From Bacteroidota bacterium (GTDB taxonomy: Bacteria; Bacteroidota; Bacteroidia; Chitinophagales; LD1): DNA of 8,644 nucleotides. The DNA lies in assembly GCA_028288545.1 (NCBI GenBank), contig JAQBNQ010000375.1, positions 1-8,644 on the forward strand, read 5' to 3'. Below, one piece after another: positions 1-6,854 of the stretch; the first letter of the stretch is position 1; every line of letters starts with the position of its first letter. The notes under the pieces are model-generated. The model saw nothing but the letters and a program-made list of their open reading frames with translations. It did not search any database and was not told the DNA's origin. The position numbers and the translations under genes were made by a program.

Positions 1-1228
1 GTCCCGCTGCATTGAGCATAAGTATGAAGGCATGGTCATTAAGCCCTCCGGTGGGATGATAGCTGTAGAAAATGCTATCGGTGGTCCAGGAGAAGGTATC
101 AAATGTTCCACCCGAAATAAAGACATGATCGTTCTTATCAGTAGTAATAGTAAAAGTTAATATTTGTCCGGTGGCATTAGCAACAGAGGTGGAGGCCAGG
201 TACCACAATACGTTGCCCAGAGGATCAAACTTTAGTACGAAAATATTATAACTGCCATTGGGCCGCTGTATCAGCAACGAGTCGCCAATAAATAAAGAAT
301 CGTCGAAAGCTCCATAAGCATATACATTGCCCTCCTGGTCGGTACAGAGGTCCGTTAAGGTGGTATTATAGCCGCTTAATGTGCGGGCCCAAAGCGCGTT
401 GCCCGCTGTATCATATTTTGTTACAAAGCTATTGGCCCCCGAATACCGTGTGCCAAAGTTGGGGCCGTTAGTAAGAACGGTGCCGAAAGCAATTGAGTCG
501 CCGCCAAAGTTGCCGCCTACAAGCAGTTTGTTGCTTCTATCCATTGCCAGGGCAGTACCCTTTGCTGAACCGGGGTAGCCGTTGTTTTCAGGAGCGGACG
601 TTTTAGCCCATTCCTCAACACCGGATGCAGTATACTTTACAAGAAAGTAATGATTAAAAGGGCTAAAGGGGCTAAAAGCGCCAAGTAATGTATCATGACC
701 AAAAACTCTTTGAGTACCTTCAAAAGAGCCGGTGAAATAAACGTTGCCGGCATTATCGGTAGTAATATCAGTCGCGGCGCAGCCTTCATACAAATTGGTG
801 GCTACAGACGAGTCGAGCCACATAAGGTTGCCGCTGGCGCTAACCTTCATCATATAAAAAGTACCGGTGGCACTGGCACCGGTGCTGTAAATATTGTTGT
901 TTAAATCAGTAGTTACTTTAGTAATGGCATCCACGCCTGGTATAGGGAAACGGTAAACCCAGAGCACCTGGCCCGATGGAGAATATTTTACTAAAAATTG
1001 GGTGTAAGGGCCGGATGGGTGCAGAACGTATGGCGCAAATACAAAACTATCAGTCATAGTAGAAAAGCCTCCTATTATAGCATTGCCTGCATTATCAGTG
1101 GCCACACTGGTAACCTCAATTTCGTTGCCGGTGCTTCCTTTGGCCCATTGCCAGTTTAGACTCTGTGCAAGCGCAGCATTTATGAAAAAACAAAACAGGC
1201 CGATGACAACAAGGAGAGTTTTTTTCAT
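1..1228 (-). CDS. Secreted SBBP-repeat beta-propeller protein (partial, C-terminus outside window)
   Basis: The minus frame is open from an ATG at 1228 to the left edge (409 codons, no stop), so only the N-terminal part is seen. Residues 1-21 form a classical signal peptide (Met-Lys-Lys, hydrophobic core, Ala-Leu-Ala before Gln22), pointing to export and SPase I cleavage. The rest is a run of about six imperfect units. Each pairs a strand like FLVKYSPSGQVLW (near residues 78, 125, 195, 268, 330 and 401) with a TDNAGNVYFTGSF-type strand (near 44, 107, 157, 229, 296 and 363). This is the SBBP/beta-propeller pattern common in Bacteroidota secreted proteins. A C-terminal T9SS sorting domain would be expected, but that end is not in the window. 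A tiny tandem repeat encodes SPFSPF (186-191). The start is fixed by the signal peptide; the leader is AT-rich with no Shine-Dalgarno site. Its binding target or substrate cannot be told. Confidence 0.88.
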   Translation of the reverse strand, partial: MKKTLLVVIGLFCFFINAALAQSLNWQWAKGSTGNEIEVTSVATDNAGNAIIGGFSTMTDSFVFAPYVLHPSGPYTQFLVKYSPSGQVLWVYRFPIPGVDAITKVTTDLNNNIYSTGASATGTFYMMKVSASGNLMWLDSSVATNLYEGCAATDITTDNAGNVYFTGSFEGTQRVFGHDTLLGAFSPFSPFNHYFLVKYTASGVEEWAKTSAPENNGYPGSAKGTALAMDRSNKLLVGGNFGGDSIAFGTVLTNGPNFGTRYSGANSFVTKYDTAGNALWARTLSGYNTTLTDLCTDQEGNVYAYGAFDDSLFIGDSLLIQRPNGSYNIFVLKFDPLGNVLWYLASTSVANATGQILTFTITTDKNDHVFISGGTFDTFSWTTDSIFYSYHPTGGLNDHAFILMLNAAG

Positions 1229-1348
1229 GTTTTTATAATATAATAGATATAGTGATACATTCCGGTTAAAGGGTTGCATCACCAGTGTCCGGTATTGTTT
1301 ATTAATCAAATGCCAAATGCAATTAAAACAATTATTCTGCCTGTTTAT

Positions 1349-1356
1349 TATATTTG
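1349..1356 (+). promoter_or_regulatory. Possible Bacteroidota -7 promoter element (TATATTTG)
   Basis: TATATTTG matches the TAnnTTTG -7 consensus used by the primary sigma factor of Bacteroidota. It lies 17 bases before the hydrolase start codon at 1374, which would give a very short 5' leader. No clear TTG/TTTG -33 element sits at the expected distance, so this rests on the -7 match alone. Confidence 0.33.
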
Positions 1357-1373
1357 AAACCAAAGCTAAATCA

Positions 1374-2327
1374 ATGAAAAAAGTTATCCTGTTATGCACA
1401 GCTATTATTGCCGCGTTATTGTTTACCGCCTGCAACAATAACTCCGGCAAAAAACTAACACCCGGCCAGGGTTACATACAAGTTAAAGGAGGCAGGATAT
1501 GGTATAACATTGTAGGGACCGGTAATAAAACACCTTTGCTGCTGCTGCATGGCGGCCCCGGTGTACCCAGCTATTATTTGAACCCCATCGCCGAATTGGG
1601 TAAAGACCGCCCCGTAATATTTTTCGATCAACTGGGTTGTGGCCGCAGCGGCAGGATCACTGATACTACTTTAATGACAATGGATAGTTACATTGAGGAA
1701 GTGAAAGCGTTGCGCGACTCGCTGGGATTGAAAGATTACTACCTGTACGGCCAAAGTTGGGGTACCATGTTGGGTACCGATTTCTATCTGGCACACCCCG
1801 AAGGCATTAAGGCCCTGATATTAAGTAGCTCTGCCTTAAGTATACCGAAATGGATGGAGGACGCGCAAAAACAAATAGCCACGCTACCCGATTCCCTGCA
1901 GGAAATAATAAAAGTAAACGAGGCAAATAAAACATACGACAGCCGCGATTACCAGCGGGCTATGAAAGTTTACTACGAAAAATATGTAGCCCGCAAAGTG
2001 CCCTGGAGCGCCGATGTTGACAGCGCCTTTAGCCAGATAGGCGCCAATGTATACCTGTATATGGAGGGCCCCAGCGAGTTTACTATTACCGGTACCATAA
2101 AAAATTACGACCGCACACCTGATTTGGGCAAGTTAAAACTACCGGTGCTTTACATAGTAGGCGATAACGACGAGGCCAACCCCGAAACCACAAAACTTTA
2201 TCAAAGCCTTACACCCGGCGCCCAACTGGCCATCATCAAAAACGCCGGCCACTTAACCATGCAGGACAACCCCGAACAACACAACCATGTGTTGGCTGCG
2301 TTTTTGGATAGCTGCGACAAGAATTAG
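1374..2327 (+). CDS. Alpha/beta hydrolase lipoprotein, proline iminopeptidase (S33) family
   Basis: This 317-residue protein has the full signature of proline iminopeptidase-like hydrolases, which usually remove N-terminal proline from peptides. The oxyanion loop HGGPG is at 59-63, the nucleophile elbow GQSWG at 126-130 (Ser128), the probable acid Asp266 in GDND, and the catalytic His293 in NAGH. The region between about 150 and 245 is the helical cap typical of the family. The start at 1374 is chosen over the in-frame ATG at 1317 because it begins a lipoprotein signal peptide (MKKVILL, then LLFTAC with Cys20). The 19 extra residues of the longer form would spoil that signal. The enzyme is therefore predicted to be membrane-anchored in the cell envelope rather than cytoplasmic. 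The gene is monocistronic and divergent from the propeller gene on its left. The exact substrate is not certain, because S33 relatives include other esterases and peptidases. Confidence 0.9.
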   Translation: MKKVILLCTAIIAALLFTACNNNSGKKLTPGQGYIQVKGGRIWYNIVGTGNKTPLLLLHGGPGVPSYYLNPIAELGKDRPVIFFDQLGCGRSGRITDTTLMTMDSYIEEVKALRDSLGLKDYYLYGQSWGTMLGTDFYLAHPEGIKALILSSSALSIPKWMEDAQKQIATLPDSLQEIIKVNEANKTYDSRDYQRAMKVYYEKYVARKVPWSADVDSAFSQIGANVYLYMEGPSEFTITGTIKNYDRTPDLGKLKLPVLYIVGDNDEANPETTKLYQSLTPGAQLAIIKNAGHLTMQDNPEQHNHVLAAFLDSCDKN

Positions 2328-2409
2328 AGTCGGGTTAGCAAACCCACTTGCACCGGATTTTGGAACACTTACTCCCTTTTTAAGGCTGCTTACGAAATAT
2401 GACCTTTGG

Positions 2410-2433
2410 GGCAACAATATTGTGCCATTTTTA
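2410..2433 (+). terminator. Possible rho-independent terminator after the hydrolase gene
   Basis: GGC-(A)-ACA-ATAT-TGT-GCC forms a short hairpin with one bulged A and a 4-base loop, followed by ATTTTTA. It lies about 80 bases past the hydrolase stop and before the next plus-strand gene. The stem is short, so the call is tentative. Confidence 0.35.
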
Positions 2434-2485
2434 TGTTAGCGTCTGTTTGATATTAAATTATTAATTAACCATAAAACACCCACCT

Positions 2486-2734
2486 ATGGAACTAACATTT
2501 CAAAACAAGTTGCCATTTGAGTTTACCGTCACCGAATATTGTTCGGTAATTTTTGAAGGCAGGACTTACAACATCATTGTTGACATTATGGGAGGAAGCG
2601 GATTTGAAGTTGAAGCAGAAATGGATATTCATATCCTGGAGCATGGCTTGGGCGAGGATGAAAAAACACGCATTAACGACCTTGTGTTGCAAAAATTTGA
2701 ACACTACTCGCTTAACCGGGTCATTGCCGCTTAG
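2486..2734 (+). CDS. Hypothetical protein, 82 residues
   Basis: This small acidic protein is not one I recognise. It reads as beta-strands in the first 45 residues (for example FEFTVTEYCSVIFEGRTYNI), a glycine turn (MGGSGFE), then a charged helical half with GEDEKTRINDLVLQKFEHYSL. It has no signal peptide, membrane segment or cysteine motif, so it is probably cytoplasmic. The start is preceded by an A-rich stretch without a Shine-Dalgarno site, normal for this phylum. The opposite strand over the same bases is also open for 70 codons, but that reading is poor in protein character. The gene ends 22 bases before the stop of the convergent gene on the other strand. Confidence 0.65.
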   Translation: MELTFQNKLPFEFTVTEYCSVIFEGRTYNIIVDIMGGSGFEVEAEMDIHILEHGLGEDEKTRINDLVLQKFEHYSLNRVIAA

Positions 2735-2735
2735 T

Positions 2736-2759
2736 TAAGGAGCCTGTTACCTCCGCTTA
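2736..2759. terminator. Weak hairpin in the convergent intergenic gap
   Basis: TAAGGAG (2736-2742) can pair with CTCCGCTTA (2751-2759) with a 2-base bulge. It lies between two convergent genes and could serve both, but no long T tract follows on either strand. Confidence 0.22.
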
Positions 2760-3098
2760 TTCGTTCATTACACCATCTAAGAATTTGTCCAGGCCTTTGG
2801 CAAACTCATTTACATAATCAAACAGTTGATATAATTTATCATAATCTTCATGCTTATCACCGGCATTGGTGGCGCTAATAAGAACTTCGGCTCCGTTACT
2901 TTTACTTACAATGGAAACCTTTATTGTTGCTACCGGTCTATCTGGACCCTGCCCGAAATTTTTTGAAATGGAAACACGTTCATCATTGGAGTTTGCGTTC
3001 AGTTCATATTCAGAATTACCCGCTGTCCATAGATATAGGTGCTTGAGGGTTTTGGCGCGGATATTATTGATGGTACCAAGTTGCTCGTCTGTAAACAT
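2757..3098 (-). CDS. Hypothetical protein, 113 residues
   Basis: I do not recognise this protein. It begins with a helical stretch (MFTDEQLGTINNIRAKTLKH). The middle has beta-strand character (VSISKNFG, RPVATIKVSIVSK, GAEVLISATNAG), and the end is a helix containing YDKLYQLFDYVNEFAKGLDKFL. There is no signal peptide or transmembrane segment, so it is presumably cytoplasmic. It lies 84 bases downstream of the SnoaL-like gene on the same strand and could be co-transcribed with it. That gap is longer than usual for a tight operon. Confidence 0.65.
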   Translation of the reverse strand: MFTDEQLGTINNIRAKTLKHLYLWTAGNSEYELNANSNDERVSISKNFGQGPDRPVATIKVSIVSKSNGAEVLISATNAGDKHEDYDKLYQLFDYVNEFAKGLDKFLDGVMNE

Positions 3099-3182
3099 AT
3101 TGAGTGGTTTATTTTTTATTCAAATCCTGTTAAGCTTTAGCATGTTAAAGTAGAAGGAAATTCAGGATTTAAAAAGAGGCGC

Positions 3183-3605
3183 TTAATCGCCGTTCAAAGC
3201 CGAAATTACCGCCAACGAATCCATGTAGTCGCGCCAGTGCACAATTTTTCTATCCTTAATGGTTATTATCGAACAAAACCTGTTACTATATGGCTTGTCC
3301 GCGGGGGTAAGACCATGCACCTCGTATTCTAAAATTATTACCCCAGGCACGGTTGATTGATGCACGATAAGGTTATCGGCTGAATGGAGTTTCATACTAT
3401 AACCGCCAAACCAATCCATGTATTTTTTACGTCCGGTTATTTTGTTCGCAAACCCGGGAAAATTGTATGTGAATTCAAACACTGCGTTCGGGTCAACGGC
3501 ATCCCAAAAATGTTCGCCGTCAACCTGGCCCTTCAGGCCTTGCATAATGATACTATAAAATGGCTCGGCTTCTTTTTTAAATGCCGGGTGGTTTCGATCT
3601 ATCAT
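3183..3605 (-). CDS. SnoaL/NTF2-like domain protein
   Basis: This 140-residue single-domain protein has the pattern of the NTF2-like superfamily, which includes SnoaL cyclases, ketosteroid isomerase and many uncharacterised small binding proteins. An N-terminal helix (FKKEAEPFYSIIMQGL, about 9-24) is followed by FEFTYNFPG at 43-51, a central GRKKYMDWF helix at 58-66, and long strands (GVIILEYEVHG, 88-98; NRFCSIITIKDRKIVHWRDYMDS, 108-130). The WRDYMD ending is typical of the last strand in this family. No signal peptide is present. The catalytic residues vary within the superfamily and cannot be assigned here, so the reaction (if any) is unknown. The gene is preceded by a perfect palindrome at 3647-3662 that may be an operator. 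Confidence 0.8.
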   Translation of the reverse strand: MIDRNHPAFKKEAEPFYSIIMQGLKGQVDGEHFWDAVDPNAVFEFTYNFPGFANKITGRKKYMDWFGGYSMKLHSADNLIVHQSTVPGVIILEYEVHGLTPADKPYSNRFCSIITIKDRKIVHWRDYMDSLAVISALNGD

Positions 3606-3646
3606 CTGCTTTATTTTTAGCGGGTTGTAATAAAATTTTGCTGCCC

Positions 3647-3662
3647 ATGTAAAGGTTTACAT
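3647..3662. promoter_or_regulatory. Perfect 16-bp palindrome, possible operator
   Basis: ATGTAAA-GG-TTTACAT is an uninterrupted 7-2-7 inverted repeat. It starts 42 bases upstream of the SnoaL-like start codon, in the 162-base gap between that gene and the Asp-box gene. The dyad and its location fit a binding site for a dimeric regulator. No regulator gene is visible in the window, so the function is inferred. Confidence 0.35.
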
Positions 3663-3767
3663 TTTCACAATCCTAAACCGTGCCGACCTACCAAAGCCCA
3701 ATGGCCGCTAATCGCCACATAAAAATCGGTGAAAACCCATAATAAACTAAATCACTTCCTCATTAAC

Positions 3768-6020
3768 CTATTTCTTTACCACTAGTTTTTTAACCGCTAC
3801 AGAGGCGTTATTGCTTTTAAGCACACAGAAGTAAATGCCCGAAGGAATGTTGTGCGTATCAAAACTCATTTCTTTAGCGCCCTCTGGCACCGGTAATTGG
3901 AACAGCATTTTTCCGGTAATATCATAAATGGCCAGCAGGCTTTGCGCCGCGAAAGCCTCGTTTACACGCATATGGCAAGTGCCCGATGTTGGGTTGGGGT
4001 ATAGCGTAAGTTGATTAACCGGTACCGGTTCTGATTGTGCTATACCGGTAGTTATATCACCAACAACGCCCGCGCAGGTAAGGGCGAAAATGCCACCGCC
4101 CTGGGCAAGTGCGTAGGTGCTATCGCCATTGTTTACCAGTTGGGTGATGTAGAAACTATCAAGGCCTACGTGGTTCCAGGTAGCGCCGTAATCATGTGTA
4201 CAGAAGATGCCCTGGCTTAAGGAACTGTTGCTTGAAAAATCGTAAGCACTAAACGCTACCAGCAGTCCACCGCTGTTATCGGCAGCCATAGCGGTTACAT
4301 TGGCAAAAGCTGATATAACTGATGGGGTTGTTATGGAGGTCCAAACGCCGCTGTTGTTGCGGTACCAAATACCGCTGTGGCTGATCATAGGGCTGCCTAT
4401 TACGGTGTGGTTGTGGTCGCTTATCATACCCAAAAACGTGTTGGTGCCTATGCCGGCGGTATCGGGCACCCAGGTGCCACCGGCTACAGGTCGCCGCCAA
4501 ACATTGGGGGTGCCGGTGAAGGTACCGCTGAGATAAAGATACCCTGCACGGTCGGTGCCGAAGGCGTTAATGTTATCGTACAAGTGGTGGGGTATACCAA
4601 TGCCCAGAGTATCGGGCACAAAAGATGCGCCGGGGGCTTTGGTATAGCAAGTGGCACCGGTGCTGTAATTATCATTTGCAAGGTGCTGGTTGCCTGCTTC
4701 ATCAACATAGTATCCACCTGCGTTTGCTGTTATCTGGTACAGGCCAAGGGTATCCGGTTGCCAGGTGGTGCCGTTGTCGTTGCTCTTCATAATTTGCGCG
4801 GCGCTATTAGCATTAACGGCGGTTACATAAATATTACCGATGGTATCGGCATATAGGCGGCCGGCACTTGCGTAGCCATCTGTTGGCAACGGCCTTTGCC
4901 AGTTATTGTTTCCGGCATCAAGGTAGAACACACCGTTGTTGCTTGTTTCAACCAACCTGCCGGTACCGGTTTTATAAAAACCATTTAAATATGTTTCACG
5001 AAGGCCCGAGTTATCCATTACCCAGGTAGTGCCCTGGTCGCGGGTGAAAAAGCGGCCCGCAGCGCTTGCCACCTGCAATACTGAGTCGCCCCGCACATCG
5101 TTGATAAATACCGGAAAGCCCTGCGCCGGCGCAAAACGGTTGGTAATAGCAGTATCTATACGCACCCAGCTATTGCCGCCATCGCTGCTCCGGTACATTT
5201 CAGTGCCACCGTTATTTATCATATACACATTGCCAAAAATATCATCGCACATTCTTCGGCACTGCTGGCTGCCAAGGCCGGTGTTGCCCTGCGTAAAGCT
5301 GCTACCAGCGTTGGTGCTGTAATAAACGCCATTGGCGTTGGTGCCCACAAATACCCGGTTGCGCCTGTCAACATAAACAGACTGCGGACTTTGACCGGAA
5401 GGGAACCCCGAAAGCTGCGACCATGATGTGCCTATAGCCGGCTGGTAAAATAACTTACCGGTGCTACCCACAGCATATAAACCCTGTGCAGTATCCATAG
5501 CAAAGTCGAGTATATTGGGGGCACCGGTGGTATCGTAGGTCCAGGTGGCGGTGCTATCAATAGTTTCGCCGACAATTCCGTTGTTAAGCACGTAAAGCGC
5601 ATCGCCTGCAATTTTTTTGAAACCGGTAGAGTTTACGGCCAGGTTCCATCTGCCCAATAACTTACCCGATACATGGATGGTGTTGTTTACAATTGTAACT
5701 GTGTGTAGCGCTATTTCACCCCTGGTAAACAAAACATAATATTGATTTTCGTGACCCGCACCAGGCTTGGGGCTAATGGACACAATATTACCGCCATTTA
5801 TATATCCTGTATACGTCTTGGTTGGCACCGAAGTCCATTCGTTCATTACGTTTATAACTTCGCTATAGCCATTGGCACTTATACTTACGGCGTTGCCACC
5901 TACGGTTATAGTGGCGCTGGTGGTCAAATTGGTTTCAGGCGGCGTGGCTACCTGGGCCCGGCATAGCTGCACAAATAATAAACAAAATACAAAGGCGAGG
6001 GGAGTATTAGTTAGTTTCAT
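3768..6020 (-). CDS. T9SS-sorted secreted protein with Asp-box (BNR) beta-propeller repeats
   Basis: A 750-residue protein with a signal peptide (residues 1-22, cut expected after Cys-Arg-Ala before Gln23). Asp-box motifs (S-x-D-x-G-x-x-W) are visible as STNAGSSF (235-242), SSDGGNSW (278-285), TRDQGTTW (326-333), SNDNGTTW (413-420) and THDYGATW (608-615), with degenerate ones between. These motifs mark propeller blades as in sialidases and sortilin-like proteins. No catalytic sialidase residues are evident, so a structural or binding role is more likely than an enzyme. Residues about 671-750 form the T9SS type A sorting domain (LTLYPNPTSG, LLAIYDITGK, IPSGIYFCVL, VKKLVVKK). This domain directs export across the outer membrane and surface attachment or release. 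The first 130 residues are a separate beta-rich region. The long antisense open frames in this gene are shadows. Confidence 0.92.
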   Translation of the reverse strand: MKLTNTPLAFVFCLLFVQLCRAQVATPPETNLTTSATITVGGNAVSISANGYSEVINVMNEWTSVPTKTYTGYINGGNIVSISPKPGAGHENQYYVLFTRGEIALHTVTIVNNTIHVSGKLLGRWNLAVNSTGFKKIAGDALYVLNNGIVGETIDSTATWTYDTTGAPNILDFAMDTAQGLYAVGSTGKLFYQPAIGTSWSQLSGFPSGQSPQSVYVDRRNRVFVGTNANGVYYSTNAGSSFTQGNTGLGSQQCRRMCDDIFGNVYMINNGGTEMYRSSDGGNSWVRIDTAITNRFAPAQGFPVFINDVRGDSVLQVASAAGRFFTRDQGTTWVMDNSGLRETYLNGFYKTGTGRLVETSNNGVFYLDAGNNNWQRPLPTDGYASAGRLYADTIGNIYVTAVNANSAAQIMKSNDNGTTWQPDTLGLYQITANAGGYYVDEAGNQHLANDNYSTGATCYTKAPGASFVPDTLGIGIPHHLYDNINAFGTDRAGYLYLSGTFTGTPNVWRRPVAGGTWVPDTAGIGTNTFLGMISDHNHTVIGSPMISHSGIWYRNNSGVWTSITTPSVISAFANVTAMAADNSGGLLVAFSAYDFSSNSSLSQGIFCTHDYGATWNHVGLDSFYITQLVNNGDSTYALAQGGGIFALTCAGVVGDITTGIAQSEPVPVNQLTLYPNPTSGTCHMRVNEAFAAQSLLAIYDITGKMLFQLPVPEGAKEMSFDTHNIPSGIYFCVLKSNNASVAVKKLVVKK

Positions 6021-6115
6021 AAGCCTGACGTTTGTTTTAAAAAACAGGAATTACTTCTGTTGTTGAAATTACCAATTTTTTAAGAGACAGGAAAACTTTT
6101 GCTTAACCGCTTTTG

Positions 6116-6139
6116 GGCTTATGAAAAATTGAAGTGCGG
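6116..6139. repeat. Degenerate copy of the D direct repeat
   Basis: The 24 bases here start GGCTTATGAAAAATTG and end GAAGTGCGG. They resemble the two ends of repeat D2 (starting at 7639), with about 22 internal bases missing between a shared TTG. It lies just before module copy A, as D2 lies before copy B, which supports a common larger unit. Confidence 0.35.
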
Positions 6140-6150
6140 ATAAGTCAGAG

Positions 6151-6453
6151 CAGTAGTATAATGTCAAATAATTATGGGACTTTTGGGACACTGGTGACGG
6201 TGGGGAATGGAAGAAACTGAGGGTCGCACGAGTCCCCAAAGTCGCCAGAAGGGCAAAGCAAAATGAATAACAACAAAAATAACAACGAAGGTTTTATACC
6301 CCTGCATGGCGGTTACCGGAACCTGATAACTTTCCAAAAGGCTGAGGTTATTTATGATGGCACGGTATACTTTACCAACAGATTTTTTAAAAAATACGAC
6401 CGCACAACCGATCAAATGGTGCAGGCGGCCCGTTCGGGCAAGCAAAATATTGC
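6151..6453 (+). repeat. Module copy A: hairpin leader plus truncated four-helix-bundle gene
   Basis: This stretch aligns with 7897-8198 (copy C) from CAGTAGTATAAT to CAAAATATTGC, with one 1-base indel in the leader. The last 191 bases (6263-6453, coding) differ from C at five positions. The leader differs mainly in the hairpin loop. Homology stops abruptly at 6453, where a remnant of an unrelated minus-strand zinc-ribbon gene begins. Copies B and C share the same left boundary (CAGTAG or CAGTGG). Confidence 0.85.
6176..6243 (+). ncRNA. Leader hairpin of module copy A
   Basis: GACTTTTGGGAC (6178-6189) pairs with GTCCCCAAAGTC (6232-6243) at 11 of 12 positions across a 42-base loop. The right arm is followed by AGAAGGG (6247-6253), a Shine-Dalgarno-like run 9 bases before the ATG at 6263. 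A TATAAT-like hexamer sits at 6157-6162. The structure is preserved in copy C and decayed in copy B. It could be a cis-regulatory leader or the stem of an intervening-sequence-like element. Confidence 0.45.
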
Positions 6454-6613
6454 GTATTCTTTCGTATGTCTTTCTTTCAGTTTCATATTCCCTGCTGAGT
6501 GCACTATCATGCACGTCAAATCCGCAGAGGGGCATGATCCCGCACTATCACTAACCTCTTTACCGCATTCCGGGCAATGTATTGAAGCCATAATAGAACT
6601 TTTGCACAGCTAA
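6263..6613 (+). pseudogene. Truncated four-helix-bundle (IVS-type) protein gene
   Basis: The first 63 full codons match the intact gene at 8008-8580 with a single amino-acid change (Asn6 here, Asp6 there). They cover the N-terminal segment, helix 1 and the start of helix 2 (QAARSGKQNIA). After 6453 the frame runs into the antisense of a zinc-ribbon remnant and continues for 52 unrelated residues to a stop at 6611-6613. Helices 3 and 4 and the basic tail are missing, so a working bundle is not expected. The open frame could still be translated as a chimera. Confidence 0.75.
6454..6591 (-). pseudogene. Zinc-ribbon protein gene remnant (frameshifted, 3' truncated)
   Basis: From an ATG at 6591 the minus strand reads MASIHCPECGKEVSDSAGSC and then a proline. 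This is the first CxxC knuckle plus the lead-in to a second knuckle of a small zinc-ribbon domain. In the next frame the reading continues as LCGFDVHDSALSREYETER and YERIRN, supplying the second CxxC. One base appears to be missing from the G run at 6529-6532 (a C run on the coding strand). Restoring it would give one continuous protein with CxxC-x10-CxxC and a charged helical tail. The coding sequence then stops where module copy A begins. Small zinc-ribbon proteins of this type are common in Bacteroidota and usually bind nucleic acid or act as adaptor domains; the role here is unknown. Confidence 0.65.
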
Positions 6614-6677
6614 TTTATAAAGCTTTCGTTTTTGTTGGTGTTTTTGCTGTAGTTAAGATTCCGGCAGTTAAAAATAT

Positions 6678-6738
6678 TTATTAAAAATTGATTTGTTGTG
6701 GTAGTTTAATGTTGAAGTGAGTTGGCAGATGGTCGGCC
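6678..6738. repeat. Direct repeat D1
   Basis: About 61 bases beginning TTATTAAAAATTGATTTGTT and ending GATGGTCGGCC. They match D2 (7642-7699) with a handful of substitutions and a 2- to 3-base indel, in the same orientation. The pair brackets the orphan lipoprotein gene. No coding potential is seen. Confidence 0.7.
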
Positions 6739-6777
6739 TTAGTCACAGCCCCACTGCCCCCGCTACAGACTAGGGCC
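6735..6777. repeat. Inverted repeat with a C-rich loop
   Basis: GGCCTTAGTC (6735-6744) pairs with GACTAGGGCC (6768-6777) over all ten positions, nine Watson-Crick plus one G-T wobble, around a 23-base C-rich loop. It overlaps the right end of D1 and lies about 80 bases before the lipoprotein start. It is not followed by a T run, so it is not an obvious terminator. Confidence 0.5.
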
Positions 6778-6854
6778 AGGGGAATTTGCAATGCCTGTCA
6801 TTTTTACATAATATTTATTTGTATAATTTAGGAACATTTGCCATCTTGCTAACC

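Noticed and set aside
1317..1373. Longer N-terminus for the S33 hydrolase
   Set aside because: The extra 19 residues would bury the lipoprotein signal peptide, and the stretch holds the likely promoter -7 element.
2332..2345. GGGTT-AGCA-AACCC hairpin just after the hydrolase stop
   Set aside because: It has a five-base stem with no T tract after it. The 2410-2433 structure is the better terminator candidate.
2492..2704. 70-codon minus-strand frame opposite the 82-residue gene
   Set aside because: Its translation is rich in Cys, Phe and Asn without pattern, while the plus-strand frame has a balanced, folded-protein composition and a natural stop in the convergent gap.
4377..4856. 159-codon plus-strand open frame
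   Set aside because: It lies entirely antisense to the Asp-box/T9SS gene, has no family motif, and is explained by the codon bias of the true gene. The other antisense frames between 4035 and 6066 were dropped for the same reason.
6786..6854. ATG start for the Fn3-like lipoprotein
   Set aside because: The 23 added residues give an odd double hydrophobic stretch, while GTG 6855 yields a clean signal ending in Cys19.
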